This document shows positions 6,812 to 13,594 of a DNA stretch of 16,345 nt, one piece after another. Each line of letters starts with the position of its first letter. The stretch's first letter is position 1. Source of the DNA: an uncultured Spartobacteria bacterium (GTDB lineage: Bacteria > Verrucomicrobiota > Verrucomicrobiia > Chthoniobacterales > UBA6821); contig CAIKYN010000131.1 of the NCBI GenBank assembly GCA_903831635.1, positions 1 to 16,345 of the forward strand. Reading direction: 5' to 3'. The notes beneath the pieces were generated by a model that saw nothing but the letters and a program-made list of their open reading frames with translations, ran no database searches and was not told where the DNA came from. The position numbers and the translations under genes were made by a program.

Positions 6812-7680
6812 GATTTCGAGGGTGTCGCACTCGGAGCAGTTCTAGGAAGAGCCGTCGAAGAAGTCAGGATCGCCTTCACCACAGTTGAGCAATCTTCATG
6901 GATTTTGGTGAAGTTTTTACGGAGCACATCGCTTTTTGTTTCGGGATCTTCAAGCAGGGTGGCACTCGTCTCCAGAGTCCTCTTCACAGAAGGGACCAAG
7001 GCTCCTCTCTTCATTCGATCCGGAAGAGTATCCAACTGAGAGGCGAGCCTTCTGGCCAACTCGGGTTGATGGAGTTCGGCGGCCCCTTGAAGTGAGTCAC
7101 TCGCCAGCACGACACCCGTGGCAACTTCAAGTCCTCTCAACCAAGCAGCGGCTGAAGTGAGGGTAACCAGATCACGGTCTTTCTGATCCACCATGGAGTT
7201 CTTCACCTCATTTTCGGTGGCTTCCAACTCATCTGCCAGAGCCTCCCAGTCATTGCTCTCGGCGAATTCCATCAGACTATTTCCTCTCCCCAACAGGCTC
7301 TGACTCACACCCAGAGACTTCGCCAGCGTCATCATCTCACGTCCGACATTCTTCACCTGCTGACCATCCTGAGCCTCCACCGCAACATAGCCATTTGCCG
7401 TCAGCACCCCCACAGCCAAGGCAAGTTGAGGCCGCTCTGTCGTGACAGGGGCCGTGGCGGGTGTGACGAGCGTCGCCCAATTGGGTCTGCAGGCCTTGTT
7501 TAACGCAGAAAAGACCTCTCCCGGAGAGGGCACGCTCAATTCGTCCAAAAAAACAGCAGCTTGCTTCTGCGGCTCCGTCATGGGGGAGTTTGCGGCGTTC
7601 GCGGACTGGACTGCATGACAACCCATGGCCATTAGCGCCATCAGCGCTATTACGCCAAAATGTCTGCCAGTCAGCATCAT
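6808..7680 (-). CDS. Predicted lipoprotein, alpha-helical, unknown function
   Basis: From ATG 7680 the protein has 290 residues. It starts MMLTGRHF, then a hydrophobic stretch ending AMGC with C21 as the likely lipidated cysteine (imperfect lipobox). The mature part is predicted mostly helical, with LALAVGVLTANGYVAVEAQDG, a central SLLGRGNSLMEFAESNDWEAL stretch and a charged C-terminal helix pair. I do not recognise a named domain. A GTG at 7692 would add four residues; ATG 7680 or 7677 gives a more usual signal peptide. It is divergent from hrpB with about 23 bp between starts, so promoters must overlap the coding starts. It is followed by a second exported protein (ATGA overlap) and then the ACT protein. 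Confidence 0.75.
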   Translation of the reverse strand: MMLTGRHFGVIALMALMAMGCHAVQSANAANSPMTEPQKQAAVFLDELSVPSPGEVFSALNKACRPNWATLVTPATAPVTTERPQLALAVGVLTANGYVAVEAQDGQQVKNVGREMMTLAKSLGVSQSLLGRGNSLMEFAESNDWEALADELEATENEVKNSMVDQKDRDLVTLTSAAAWLRGLEVATGVVLASDSLQGAAELHQPELARRLASQLDTLPDRMKRGALVPSVKRTLETSATLLEDPETKSDVLRKNFTKIHEDCSTVVKAILTSSTALPRTAPSATPSKS

Positions 7681-7703
7681 TTCTGGATACACCAGATACT
7701 CGC

Positions 7704-10274
7704 ATGTTGCCAGAACCGATCAACTCCCCACTCTCCGAGAAGAGTCATGCTCCACGCCGAACCGATCTGCCGATTGAGGAACTCCGTGATGCAATCATCT
7801 CCGAACTGACCCAGGGTAACCGCCTGATCGTGGAGGCTCCCACGGGTTCAGGAAAATCGACGCAGATACCCCAGATGCTTCTCGATGCGGGAATTCTGGG
7901 TTCAGGTCGCGCCGTTATCCTTCAGCCAAGACGACTTGCCGCCCGCATGCTGGCAGCCCGTGTCGCTCATGAACGCAAAGGCCGCGTCGGCGATGAGGTG
8001 GGCTACCGCATCAGGCTTGATGATGCCTCAAGCTCCTCAACGCGACTCCTCTTTGTCACCGAGGGAATTCTCGTTCGCCAGATGCTTGGGGATCCCGATT
8101 TGAGAGGTGTGAGTGCGCTACTCTTCGATGAGTTTCATGAGAGGCATCTCTACAGCGACATCTCGCTGGCTCAAGCTCTGGAACTTCAAGCAACACGGCG
8201 ACCAGATCTGAAGATCATCGTCATGTCGGCGACTCTCGATACCTCGTCGCTCGCAGAATATCTCCAACCCTGTGCCGTTCTCCGCTCCGGAGGGCGAACC
8301 CATCCCGTCGACATTGAATACCTCACGCGGGATCCGGGAGAGGAGAAGCCGTGGGACTTGGCGGCCGAAGCCGCCGAATCCATGCTGAGGAAAACGACGG
8401 GCAACCTGCTGGTCTTTATGCCCGGCACCTATGAGATCTCACGAACCATCTCAACGCTGAGGGTGCGCCTCCCCTCAAACATCGCGGCCCTCCCGCTCCA
8501 CGGAGAGCTCACGCCTGCTGATCAGGATGCCGCTGTCTCCTCCGGCGGGGGTCGTAAGGTGATCGTGGCAACCAATGTGGCGGAAACCTCCCTGACCATT
8601 GATGGTGTCACCGGCGTGATCGACAGCGGTCTGGCCCGTATTGCGAGCTTTGATCCTCGTCGTGGCATCAACACTCTGCTGATCGAGAAAATCAGTCGCG
8701 CCTCTGCAGATCAGCGTGCCGGGCGGGCGGGTCGCACCGCTCCCGGAGTCTGCCTCCGACTCTGGACGGAGCGGGATCATGCTCGTCGCATCCCGAGAGA
8801 GGCCCCGGAGATTCATCGCGTCGACCTGAGCGAGGTACTCCTCACCCTGAAGGCTGCCGGCTTCCGCTCCATGGAAGCCATCCGCTGGCTTGATGCTCCC
8901 CAAATACAAGCACTCACCAGGGCAGAAACACTCTTGAGGGACCTGGGGGCACTCGATCATGAGGGAGGGATCACACCCATGGGACGCAGGATGCTCGCCT
9001 TCCCCACACACCCTCGATATGCCCGCATGCTCCTTGCTGCGCAGGAGTTTGGCTGTGTGCGCGCCGTGGCACTGATGGCGGCTCTCACCCAGTCACGACC
9101 GCTTCTGCTTCGTACCGACCGCAAGACGGAGGAGGAGCGACAGGATCTCTTCGGCGGAGGGGGGTCCGATTTCCTGGTGATGGCCCGCGCATTTCGCTGG
9201 GCCGAGAAGAATGATTTCCGAGCCGACCGCTGCCGCCAACTCGCCGTCCATGGGGATGCTGCCCGGCAGACAGGACGTGTCTACGACCAGTTCCTGAGAC
9301 TTGCCGAAGGCCAGGGTCTCGATATCGATGCACCAGCCGCTCCTGACGAAGCCTTGGCCCGCTGTATTCTGGCTGGCTTCGCCGATCAGGTGGCTCGTCG
9401 CCGGGGCGCAGGCACGAATCTTTGTGATATCGTTCATGGCAGACGAGGACTCCTCGCGAAGGAGAGCGCGGCTGCAGAGAGCCGCCTCGTTGTTGCCGCG
9501 GAGATCAGCGAAATCGGACAGGGTAGCGGCGATGTCCGCGTCCAACTCTCCATGGTCACCTCGATCGACGAGCAGATGCTGCGGGATCTCTTTCCGGAGG
9601 AGTTCACTGACAGAAACGACTACTTCTTTGACACCGGCACGAACCGCGTCGTGAAACGCACGGAGAAGGTCTTCCGCGATCTCGTGCTGGAGTCGGTCCA
9701 TCGTGATGCGCAGCCCTGCGAAGAAGCCTCCAGAGTTTTGGCTGCCGCATTGGCCGAGGGGGATCTTCCCCTCCCGACCTGGAAGGAAGAGACCGAGGAG
9801 TGGATGCAGCGTGTCCAATGGCTTGCTCACCACCACCCAGAGCTTGAACTTCCCTCCTTCGACGCAACCGAGCGTCAACTCGCTCTGGAGGAGTGGTGCC
9901 GGGGGGCTGTGGGCTACCGGGAGGTGAAGGATAAGCCGGCACTTCCTGCGCTCCAGTCACTCCTCACTCCGGCACAGCGCGCCGCTCTGGAACGCCTTGC
10001 TCCCGATCGCCATGAACTCCCCGGAGGACGTAGGGCTCGCCTGCTCTACAAACCGACCGGCCAAGTCACCATGAGCGCCCTGATTCAGGATCTCTACGGC
10101 GTAACGAACGCGCCCAAACTGGCGGGAGGTAAAGCCGAAGTGACGATCGAAATCCTGGCCCCGAACCGTCGACCAATCCAGATCACGAAGGATCTCAACT
10201 CCTTCTGGAAAGAGACCTATCCGAAGATCAAGCCGGAGCTTTCACGCCGCTACCCCAAGCACAAGTGGATGTAA
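7704..10274 (+). CDS. hrpB: DEAH-type ATP-dependent helicase HrpB
   Basis: The protein is 856 residues when started at ATG 7704 (MLPEPINSP), close to the family norm of 800-850. It shows motif I APTGSGKST (45-53), motif II as DEFHER (142-147), motif III SAT (175-177), motif V near TNVAETSLTIDGVTGVIDSG and motif VI QRAGRAGR (337-344). The HrpB-specific C-terminal region follows, with LLYKPTGQVTMSALIQDLYG, ILAPNRRPIQITKDLNSFW and YPKIKPELSRRYPKHKW. The family is a probable RNA-dependent helicase whose cellular role is still poorly defined. The open frame extends upstream to 7590, but that extension overlaps the divergent lipoprotein gene and lacks family sequence. No Shine-Dalgarno site is seen before 7704. 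The gene stands alone on the plus strand between minus-strand clusters. Confidence 0.96.
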   Translation: MLPEPINSPLSEKSHAPRRTDLPIEELRDAIISELTQGNRLIVEAPTGSGKSTQIPQMLLDAGILGSGRAVILQPRRLAARMLAARVAHERKGRVGDEVGYRIRLDDASSSSTRLLFVTEGILVRQMLGDPDLRGVSALLFDEFHERHLYSDISLAQALELQATRRPDLKIIVMSATLDTSSLAEYLQPCAVLRSGGRTHPVDIEYLTRDPGEEKPWDLAAEAAESMLRKTTGNLLVFMPGTYEISRTISTLRVRLPSNIAALPLHGELTPADQDAAVSSGGGRKVIVATNVAETSLTIDGVTGVIDSGLARIASFDPRRGINTLLIEKISRASADQRAGRAGRTAPGVCLRLWTERDHARRIPREAPEIHRVDLSEVLLTLKAAGFRSMEAIRWLDAPQIQALTRAETLLRDLGALDHEGGITPMGRRMLAFPTHPRYARMLLAAQEFGCVRAVALMAALTQSRPLLLRTDRKTEEERQDLFGGGGSDFLVMARAFRWAEKNDFRADRCRQLAVHGDAARQTGRVYDQFLRLAEGQGLDIDAPAAPDEALARCILAGFADQVARRRGAGTNLCDIVHGRRGLLAKESAAAESRLVVAAEISEIGQGSGDVRVQLSMVTSIDEQMLRDLFPEEFTDRNDYFFDTGTNRVVKRTEKVFRDLVLESVHRDAQPCEEASRVLAAALAEGDLPLPTWKEETEEWMQRVQWLAHHHPELELPSFDATERQLALEEWCRGAVGYREVKDKPALPALQSLLTPAQRAALERLAPDRHELPGGRRARLLYKPTGQVTMSALIQDLYGVTNAPKLAGGKAEVTIEILAPNRRPIQITKDLNSFWKETYPKIKPELSRRYPKHKWM

Positions 10275-10276
10275 CA

Positions 10277-10360
10277 GTTAAAAGGTTAAAACGGGGCTTT
10301 TATCCGCAGTTTGCTCCCACATTTCAACCCTTCAACTTTTTAACGCTTTAACCCTTAATT
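10277..10360. repeat. Inverted cluster of degenerate 8-bp repeats (GTTRAANN)
   Basis: Two plus-strand octamers lie head to tail, GTTAAAAG (10277-10284) and GTTAAAAC (10285-10292). After a 28-base spacer come four octamers in reverse orientation: ATTTCAAC (10321-10328), CCTTCAAC (10329-10336), TTTTTAAC (10337-10344) and GCTTTAAC (10345-10352). A decayed unit, CCTTAATT, follows at 10353-10360. The first 16 bases pair with 10337-10352 at 13 of 16 positions, and spacer bases GGGGC and GCTCC can extend the stem inside. It lies between the convergent ends of hrpB and the entericidin-like gene and overlaps the last bases of the latter. It may act as a bidirectional terminator or be a palindromic repeat element. 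Confidence 0.65.
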
Positions 10361-10555
10361 CGACTTCGGGAATTGTGGTGGATTTTGGACATAGTCCGAA
10401 TCCGACTTCTTCACCGAGGAGTCCCCTGCTCCGGAAATCTTATCCTGGGTCCAAGTTGCCGAACCGCTGATATCCTCACCAAGTCCCTTCATGGTATTGC
10501 ATCCGGACAGAAGAAGAGGTGCCACGATCATGGTAAGGAGCATTAGGGTTTTCAT
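10355..10555 (-). CDS. Entericidin-like small lipoprotein
   Basis: The 66-residue protein from ATG 10555 starts MKTLMLLTMIVAPLLLSGC. It has a good lipobox LSGC with C19 lipidated, followed by NTMKGLGEDIS, which matches the conserved CNTxxGxGEDI start of entericidin EcnA/B-type lipoproteins. The mature tail is short, polar and asparagine/proline-rich at the end. The start is decided by GGAG six bases upstream of 10555; upstream in-frame ATGs at 10567 and 10591 lack this spacing, and the latter overlaps the acyltransferase gene. It is the last gene of the PpiD-TPR-metG-acyltransferase cluster, 32 bases downstream. Entericidins are small envelope lipoproteins; a toxin/antidote pair is known in E. 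coli, but no partner is seen here, so a toxin role is not implied. Confidence 0.85.
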   Translation of the reverse strand: MKTLMLLTMIVAPLLLSGCNTMKGLGEDISGSATWTQDKISGAGDSSVKKSDSDYVQNPPQFPKSN

Positions 10556-10587
10556 ACTGAACTCCATACTCCCGGCCTTGACCCTTG

Positions 10588-11592
10588 TCATCCCCTTTTC
10601 TCGATAAGTTGCTCGAAGGGGTCATACTCCCCGGCATAGAAGGGGTATGCCTCTCCATCATTCCCCTTCGGCTTGTAGCGCCAGTGTTTGTAGCTCCAGA
10701 GCCAAAGCTCGGGGTGGGTGTGCAGACCCGGCTCCAAGGCATCCCAGCAGGCTTGGGCAATTTGTTCTGGAGTGCTTTTCGATGTGACGGGAAGCTCGGG
10801 AAGGTAACGAACGATGTACCCTCCGTCGCGACGCGGGAGGCACTCCACAGGAACAAGTGCGGCCCCGGTGCGGAGCGCCAACTCGGCAGGAAGTCGGGTG
10901 ACAGGGGTTAACAACCGACCAAAACAGCGGATCACAACGGGGCCCTCGCTGGGCTTGAGGTTGAGATCGATCAGCATCCCCATCTTACCCCCCTCCTTGA
11001 GGTGGCGGATGGTGCGGAGCATGGCCCCTCTCTGCGGCATGATTTCCTGACCGAGAGCGGATCTCCACGAGTCAAAGAGCGGCCCAAGAAGGGGATTCTT
11101 GAGTTTCTGGGCGATGACCGGGAAATTCCCAAAATGCCGGCAGGTAATCTGACTCAGCCACTCGAAGTTCCCGGCATGAAGGCAAAAGTAGAGGGCGGGC
11201 TTTGCCTCGGCTCCATGGGCCGGCATGGGATCGAGCCCCTCCGTGGTGATGATCTCGTCGAGCACTTCCTTGGAAAGATTCGAGGACCAGAGAAGCTCGA
11301 GGGCTGTTCTCGCAAAGACTCCATACGATTTCCGACCGATGGCTTCGAGTTCCTGTTCAGAAAAACGCCTGCCGAAGGCACTGCGAAGATTCGCAAGCGT
11401 CACCTCACGGCGATGGCGATCGAAGGTAAAGAAGAGTGAGCCAACGAAGTTCGCCAAGGGACCGATCCATCTCCAAGGGAGACGACAAACAATCCAAGAG
11501 GCGGCGCGAAGTCCGAACCATTCGAGCCGGTAGCGCTGGCGTTTCCAAAAGGGGACGCTGCGCAGAGTCGCGGCGGTCTCCCCGTTTGTCAT
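10588..11592 (-). CDS. Lipid A biosynthesis acyltransferase (LpxL/HtrB-like)
   Basis: The 334-residue protein matches the LpxL/LpxM/HtrB acyltransferase family, which adds secondary acyl chains to lipid A at the inner membrane. An N-terminal hydrophobic stretch (about residues 24-56) could anchor it. The catalytic H-x4-E signature is HAGNFE at 139-144 within LYFCLHAGNFEW. Later blocks include GGKMGMLIDLNLKPSEGPVVIRCFG, an acceptor-loop region, and LWLWSYKHWRYKP near the C-terminus, the WxHRRW-like position of the family. The ATG overlaps the metG stop (ATGA), and the GC-rich bases before it contain no Shine-Dalgarno site, so translation likely depends on coupling. Chain length and position specificity cannot be inferred; phosphatidylinositol mannoside acyltransferases share the fold but do not fit a Gram-negative setting. 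Confidence 0.92.
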   Translation of the reverse strand: MTNGETAATLRSVPFWKRQRYRLEWFGLRAASWIVCRLPWRWIGPLANFVGSLFFTFDRHRREVTLANLRSAFGRRFSEQELEAIGRKSYGVFARTALELLWSSNLSKEVLDEIITTEGLDPMPAHGAEAKPALYFCLHAGNFEWLSQITCRHFGNFPVIAQKLKNPLLGPLFDSWRSALGQEIMPQRGAMLRTIRHLKEGGKMGMLIDLNLKPSEGPVVIRCFGRLLTPVTRLPAELALRTGAALVPVECLPRRDGGYIVRYLPELPVTSKSTPEQIAQACWDALEPGLHTHPELWLWSYKHWRYKPKGNDGEAYPFYAGEYDPFEQLIEKRG

Positions 11593-13187
11593 GCGGCGGG
11601 CGGGGCGGGGAGTTCCAATCGCGGGAAGACGGGCTGCGGTTCACCGCACCGGTATCCCTCGGGCAGGCCGGGAGCAATTTCACCAGCGAGGGAATCGGGC
11701 TCCAGAGCAAGCTGACGCAGGATCTCTTCGGCAGCTTCAGGAAGCACCGACAGGAGCATCGTGGCAGCCGTGCGGGCCGAGAGGATAAGGATGGTCAGCA
11801 CCCCGTCAAGTCGCTCGGCCTGATCGGGATCCTTGGCCAGCTTCCAAGGCGCGGAGGCGTCGACCAGAGCATTGGCCCGGTTCACCACATCGCCGAGTCG
11901 TTCCAACCCGGCCTGCACCTGCCCCTCCCGCATAAAGCGGCTATATTCGGAGAGGGCGGCAGCATTTGCGGCAAGGTGCGCCGAAAAATCCTCGGGGATC
12001 ACGACCTGATTCGGACTTCCCTCGCGGTACTTGCGGGTCATGTTGAGGCTCCGGTTAACGAGGTTGCCGAGGCCATTGGCGAGGTCGACATTGTGCCTCT
12101 GGACGAGGCGCTCCTCGCTGAAGTCGGCATCGCGTCCGGTCGCGATATCGCTCATGAGGTAGTAGCGCAGCGCGGCGGATCCATAACGGTCAGCCAGCAT
12201 GTCGGGATCGACAGTATTCCCGAGGCTCTTGCTCATCTTGGCGCCGGAGATATTCCACCAGCCATGGACGAGAAGCGTGGGCATCTCGGCATCGGTGAAG
12301 CCCAGCGCCTTGAGCATCACGGGCCAGTAAACTCCATGGGCGGGAATCAGGATATCCTTGCCGATGTCATGGATCACCGTGCGCCAGAGATGCAGAAATT
12401 CCTCCGGCGGTCGTACCGCCGCCGGATCGTAGCCGGGGGCAAAACTGAGGTAGTTGACCAGCGCGTCAAACCAGACATAGGTGACGAACTCGGGATCGAA
12501 CGGAAACTCGATACCCCAGGAGAGGCGGCTCTTAGGCCTGGAAATGCAGAGATCCCCCTCAAGCTTCTCGACGGCATTGCGGAGTTCGACGACTCGGAAT
12601 TCGGGAATCACAAAAGGCTTTCCCTCGGCACTCCGGGTATCGATGAGCCCAAGCAACCACTCACGGTGCTCGGCGAGGCGGAAATAGTAATTCTCCTCCT
12701 CACGGAACTCGACCTGCCCCCACTCGGGGCCGAACTCGCCGTCAGGCCCTCGCTCCTTATCGGTCAGAAACTGTTCCTGTCGGACGCTGTAGTGACCCGA
12801 GCGAGCGGCTTTATAGATCCAGCGGCTACCGCCCGTGGCTGGATCCTTGTCCTCCCAGAGTCGGGTGAGGATGGCACGGACACATTCCTTGTGCTTGTCG
12901 GCAGTCGTGGCCGCCCACCCGTCGAACCTAATGCCGAGCTTTTCCCAAAGGGCGAGGAACTTCGCCGTCACCCCGTCGACATACTCCTGTGGGGCGATCC
13001 CCTCGCGTTCCGCGCTCTGCTGGACTTTCTGTCCGTGTTGATCCACGCCGGTGAGGAGAAAGACTTCCTCGCCGTTCTGGCGATGAAAACGTGCCAGGAC
13101 ATCGGCGAGCACCTTCTCGTAGGCGTGCCCGATGTGGGGTGCACCGTTGGTATAATCGATAGCGGTGGTGATGAAGAAAGGTTTCAT
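11589..13187 (-). CDS. metG: Methionyl-tRNA synthetase, knuckle lacking zinc cysteines
   Basis: The enzyme charges tRNA-Met. The 532-residue protein starts MKPFFITTAIDYTNGAPHIGH, with the class I signature HIGH at 18-21 and KMSKS at 317-321, WFDALVNYL at 239-247 and an anticodon-binding helical domain afterwards (NLVNRSLNM, SAPWKLAKD). No C-terminal EMAP/Trbp111-like tRNA-binding domain is present. In the connective-peptide knuckle, where many MetRS have CxxC pairs, this one reads GHYSVRQEQF (131-140), so no zinc knuckle is possible there. The start at 13187 matches the family; the open frame to 13334 runs back into the TPR gene. The ATG overlaps the TPR stop (ATGA), and the gene overlaps the acyltransferase start in the same way. 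Confidence 0.97.
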   Translation of the reverse strand: MKPFFITTAIDYTNGAPHIGHAYEKVLADVLARFHRQNGEEVFLLTGVDQHGQKVQQSAEREGIAPQEYVDGVTAKFLALWEKLGIRFDGWAATTADKHKECVRAILTRLWEDKDPATGGSRWIYKAARSGHYSVRQEQFLTDKERGPDGEFGPEWGQVEFREEENYYFRLAEHREWLLGLIDTRSAEGKPFVIPEFRVVELRNAVEKLEGDLCISRPKSRLSWGIEFPFDPEFVTYVWFDALVNYLSFAPGYDPAAVRPPEEFLHLWRTVIHDIGKDILIPAHGVYWPVMLKALGFTDAEMPTLLVHGWWNISGAKMSKSLGNTVDPDMLADRYGSAALRYYLMSDIATGRDADFSEERLVQRHNVDLANGLGNLVNRSLNMTRKYREGSPNQVVIPEDFSAHLAANAAALSEYSRFMREGQVQAGLERLGDVVNRANALVDASAPWKLAKDPDQAERLDGVLTILILSARTAATMLLSVLPEAAEEILRQLALEPDSLAGEIAPGLPEGYRCGEPQPVFPRLELPAPPAA

Positions 13188-13585
13188 GGAGTTGGTGATT
13201 CGTCGGTCCTCGTCATTGTACCCTCTTCCTTCGCAATCTTGCCACCCCAGGAAAGGATCCTGGCCTTCACGCCCGCAGACTCGGCTTCTGCGATCTGGTG
13301 ATTGCGCACATAGAACATGGAAAGACTTGACCAAGCCAGCTGGTCATTAGGCTTGAGTTGAGTGGCCCTCAGCCCCGCCTCGATCGCTTCGGGAAAGCGA
13401 CCGATTTTCATGAGAGCCATACCCAAGGCATGCCATCCGTCAAAAAACAAAGGGTCAATCTCGATGCATCGGCGGTATTTCTCGACGGCTGCCTCGAGTT
13501 CTCCCACGGCGATATCCCCGCTTGCCTCATCAAAGAGGTCAGAGAGGGCCGATGACTCGCCACTCTCTGGCTCTGTTTCTGACAT
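13184..13585 (-). CDS. Small TPR-repeat protein
   Basis: The 133-residue acidic protein holds about three tetratricopeptide-like helix pairs: residues about 17-46 (DLFDEASGDIAVGELEAAVEKYRRCIEIDP), 47-80 (FFDGWHALGMALMKIGRFPEAIEAGLRATQLKPN) and 81-112 (DQLAWSSLSMFYVRNHQIAEAESAGVKARI). No signal peptide is visible. TPR proteins serve as protein-binding scaffolds. An AGGA site overlapping the PpiD-like stop codon lies just upstream of its ATG, and its stop overlaps the metG start. Its place between a periplasmic folding factor and metG gives no clear partner. Confidence 0.9.
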   Translation of the reverse strand: MSETEPESGESSALSDLFDEASGDIAVGELEAAVEKYRRCIEIDPLFFDGWHALGMALMKIGRFPEAIEAGLRATQLKPNDQLAWSSLSMFYVRNHQIAEAESAGVKARILSWGGKIAKEEGTMTRTDESPTP

Positions 13586-13594
13586 GAAGAGGTC

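Noticed and set aside
7590..7703. N-terminal extension of hrpB by 38 codons
   Set aside because: It overlaps the divergent lipoprotein gene, and the extension does not look like family sequence; ATG 7704 gives normal length.
9093..9878. A 261-codon minus-strand open frame within hrpB
   Set aside because: It is fully inside the conserved helicase gene and has no domain pattern of its own.
10277..10360. The octamer cluster as a CRISPR array
   Set aside because: Units are 8 bp, directly abutting, degenerate and in both orientations; there are no spacers of uniform size and no cas genes.
10355..10555. Entericidin toxin-antidote pair
   Set aside because: Only one small lipoprotein gene is present; no second entericidin-like gene was found on either side.
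11436..13301. A 621-codon open frame on the plus strand opposite metG and the acyltransferase
   Set aside because: It is antisense to two clear family members; its translation has no recognisable domain and is the usual product of GC-rich codon bias on the other strand.
13188..13334. N-terminal extension of metG by 49 codons
   Set aside because: It lies inside the TPR gene in another frame, while MKPFFITTAIDYTNG is the standard MetRS start.
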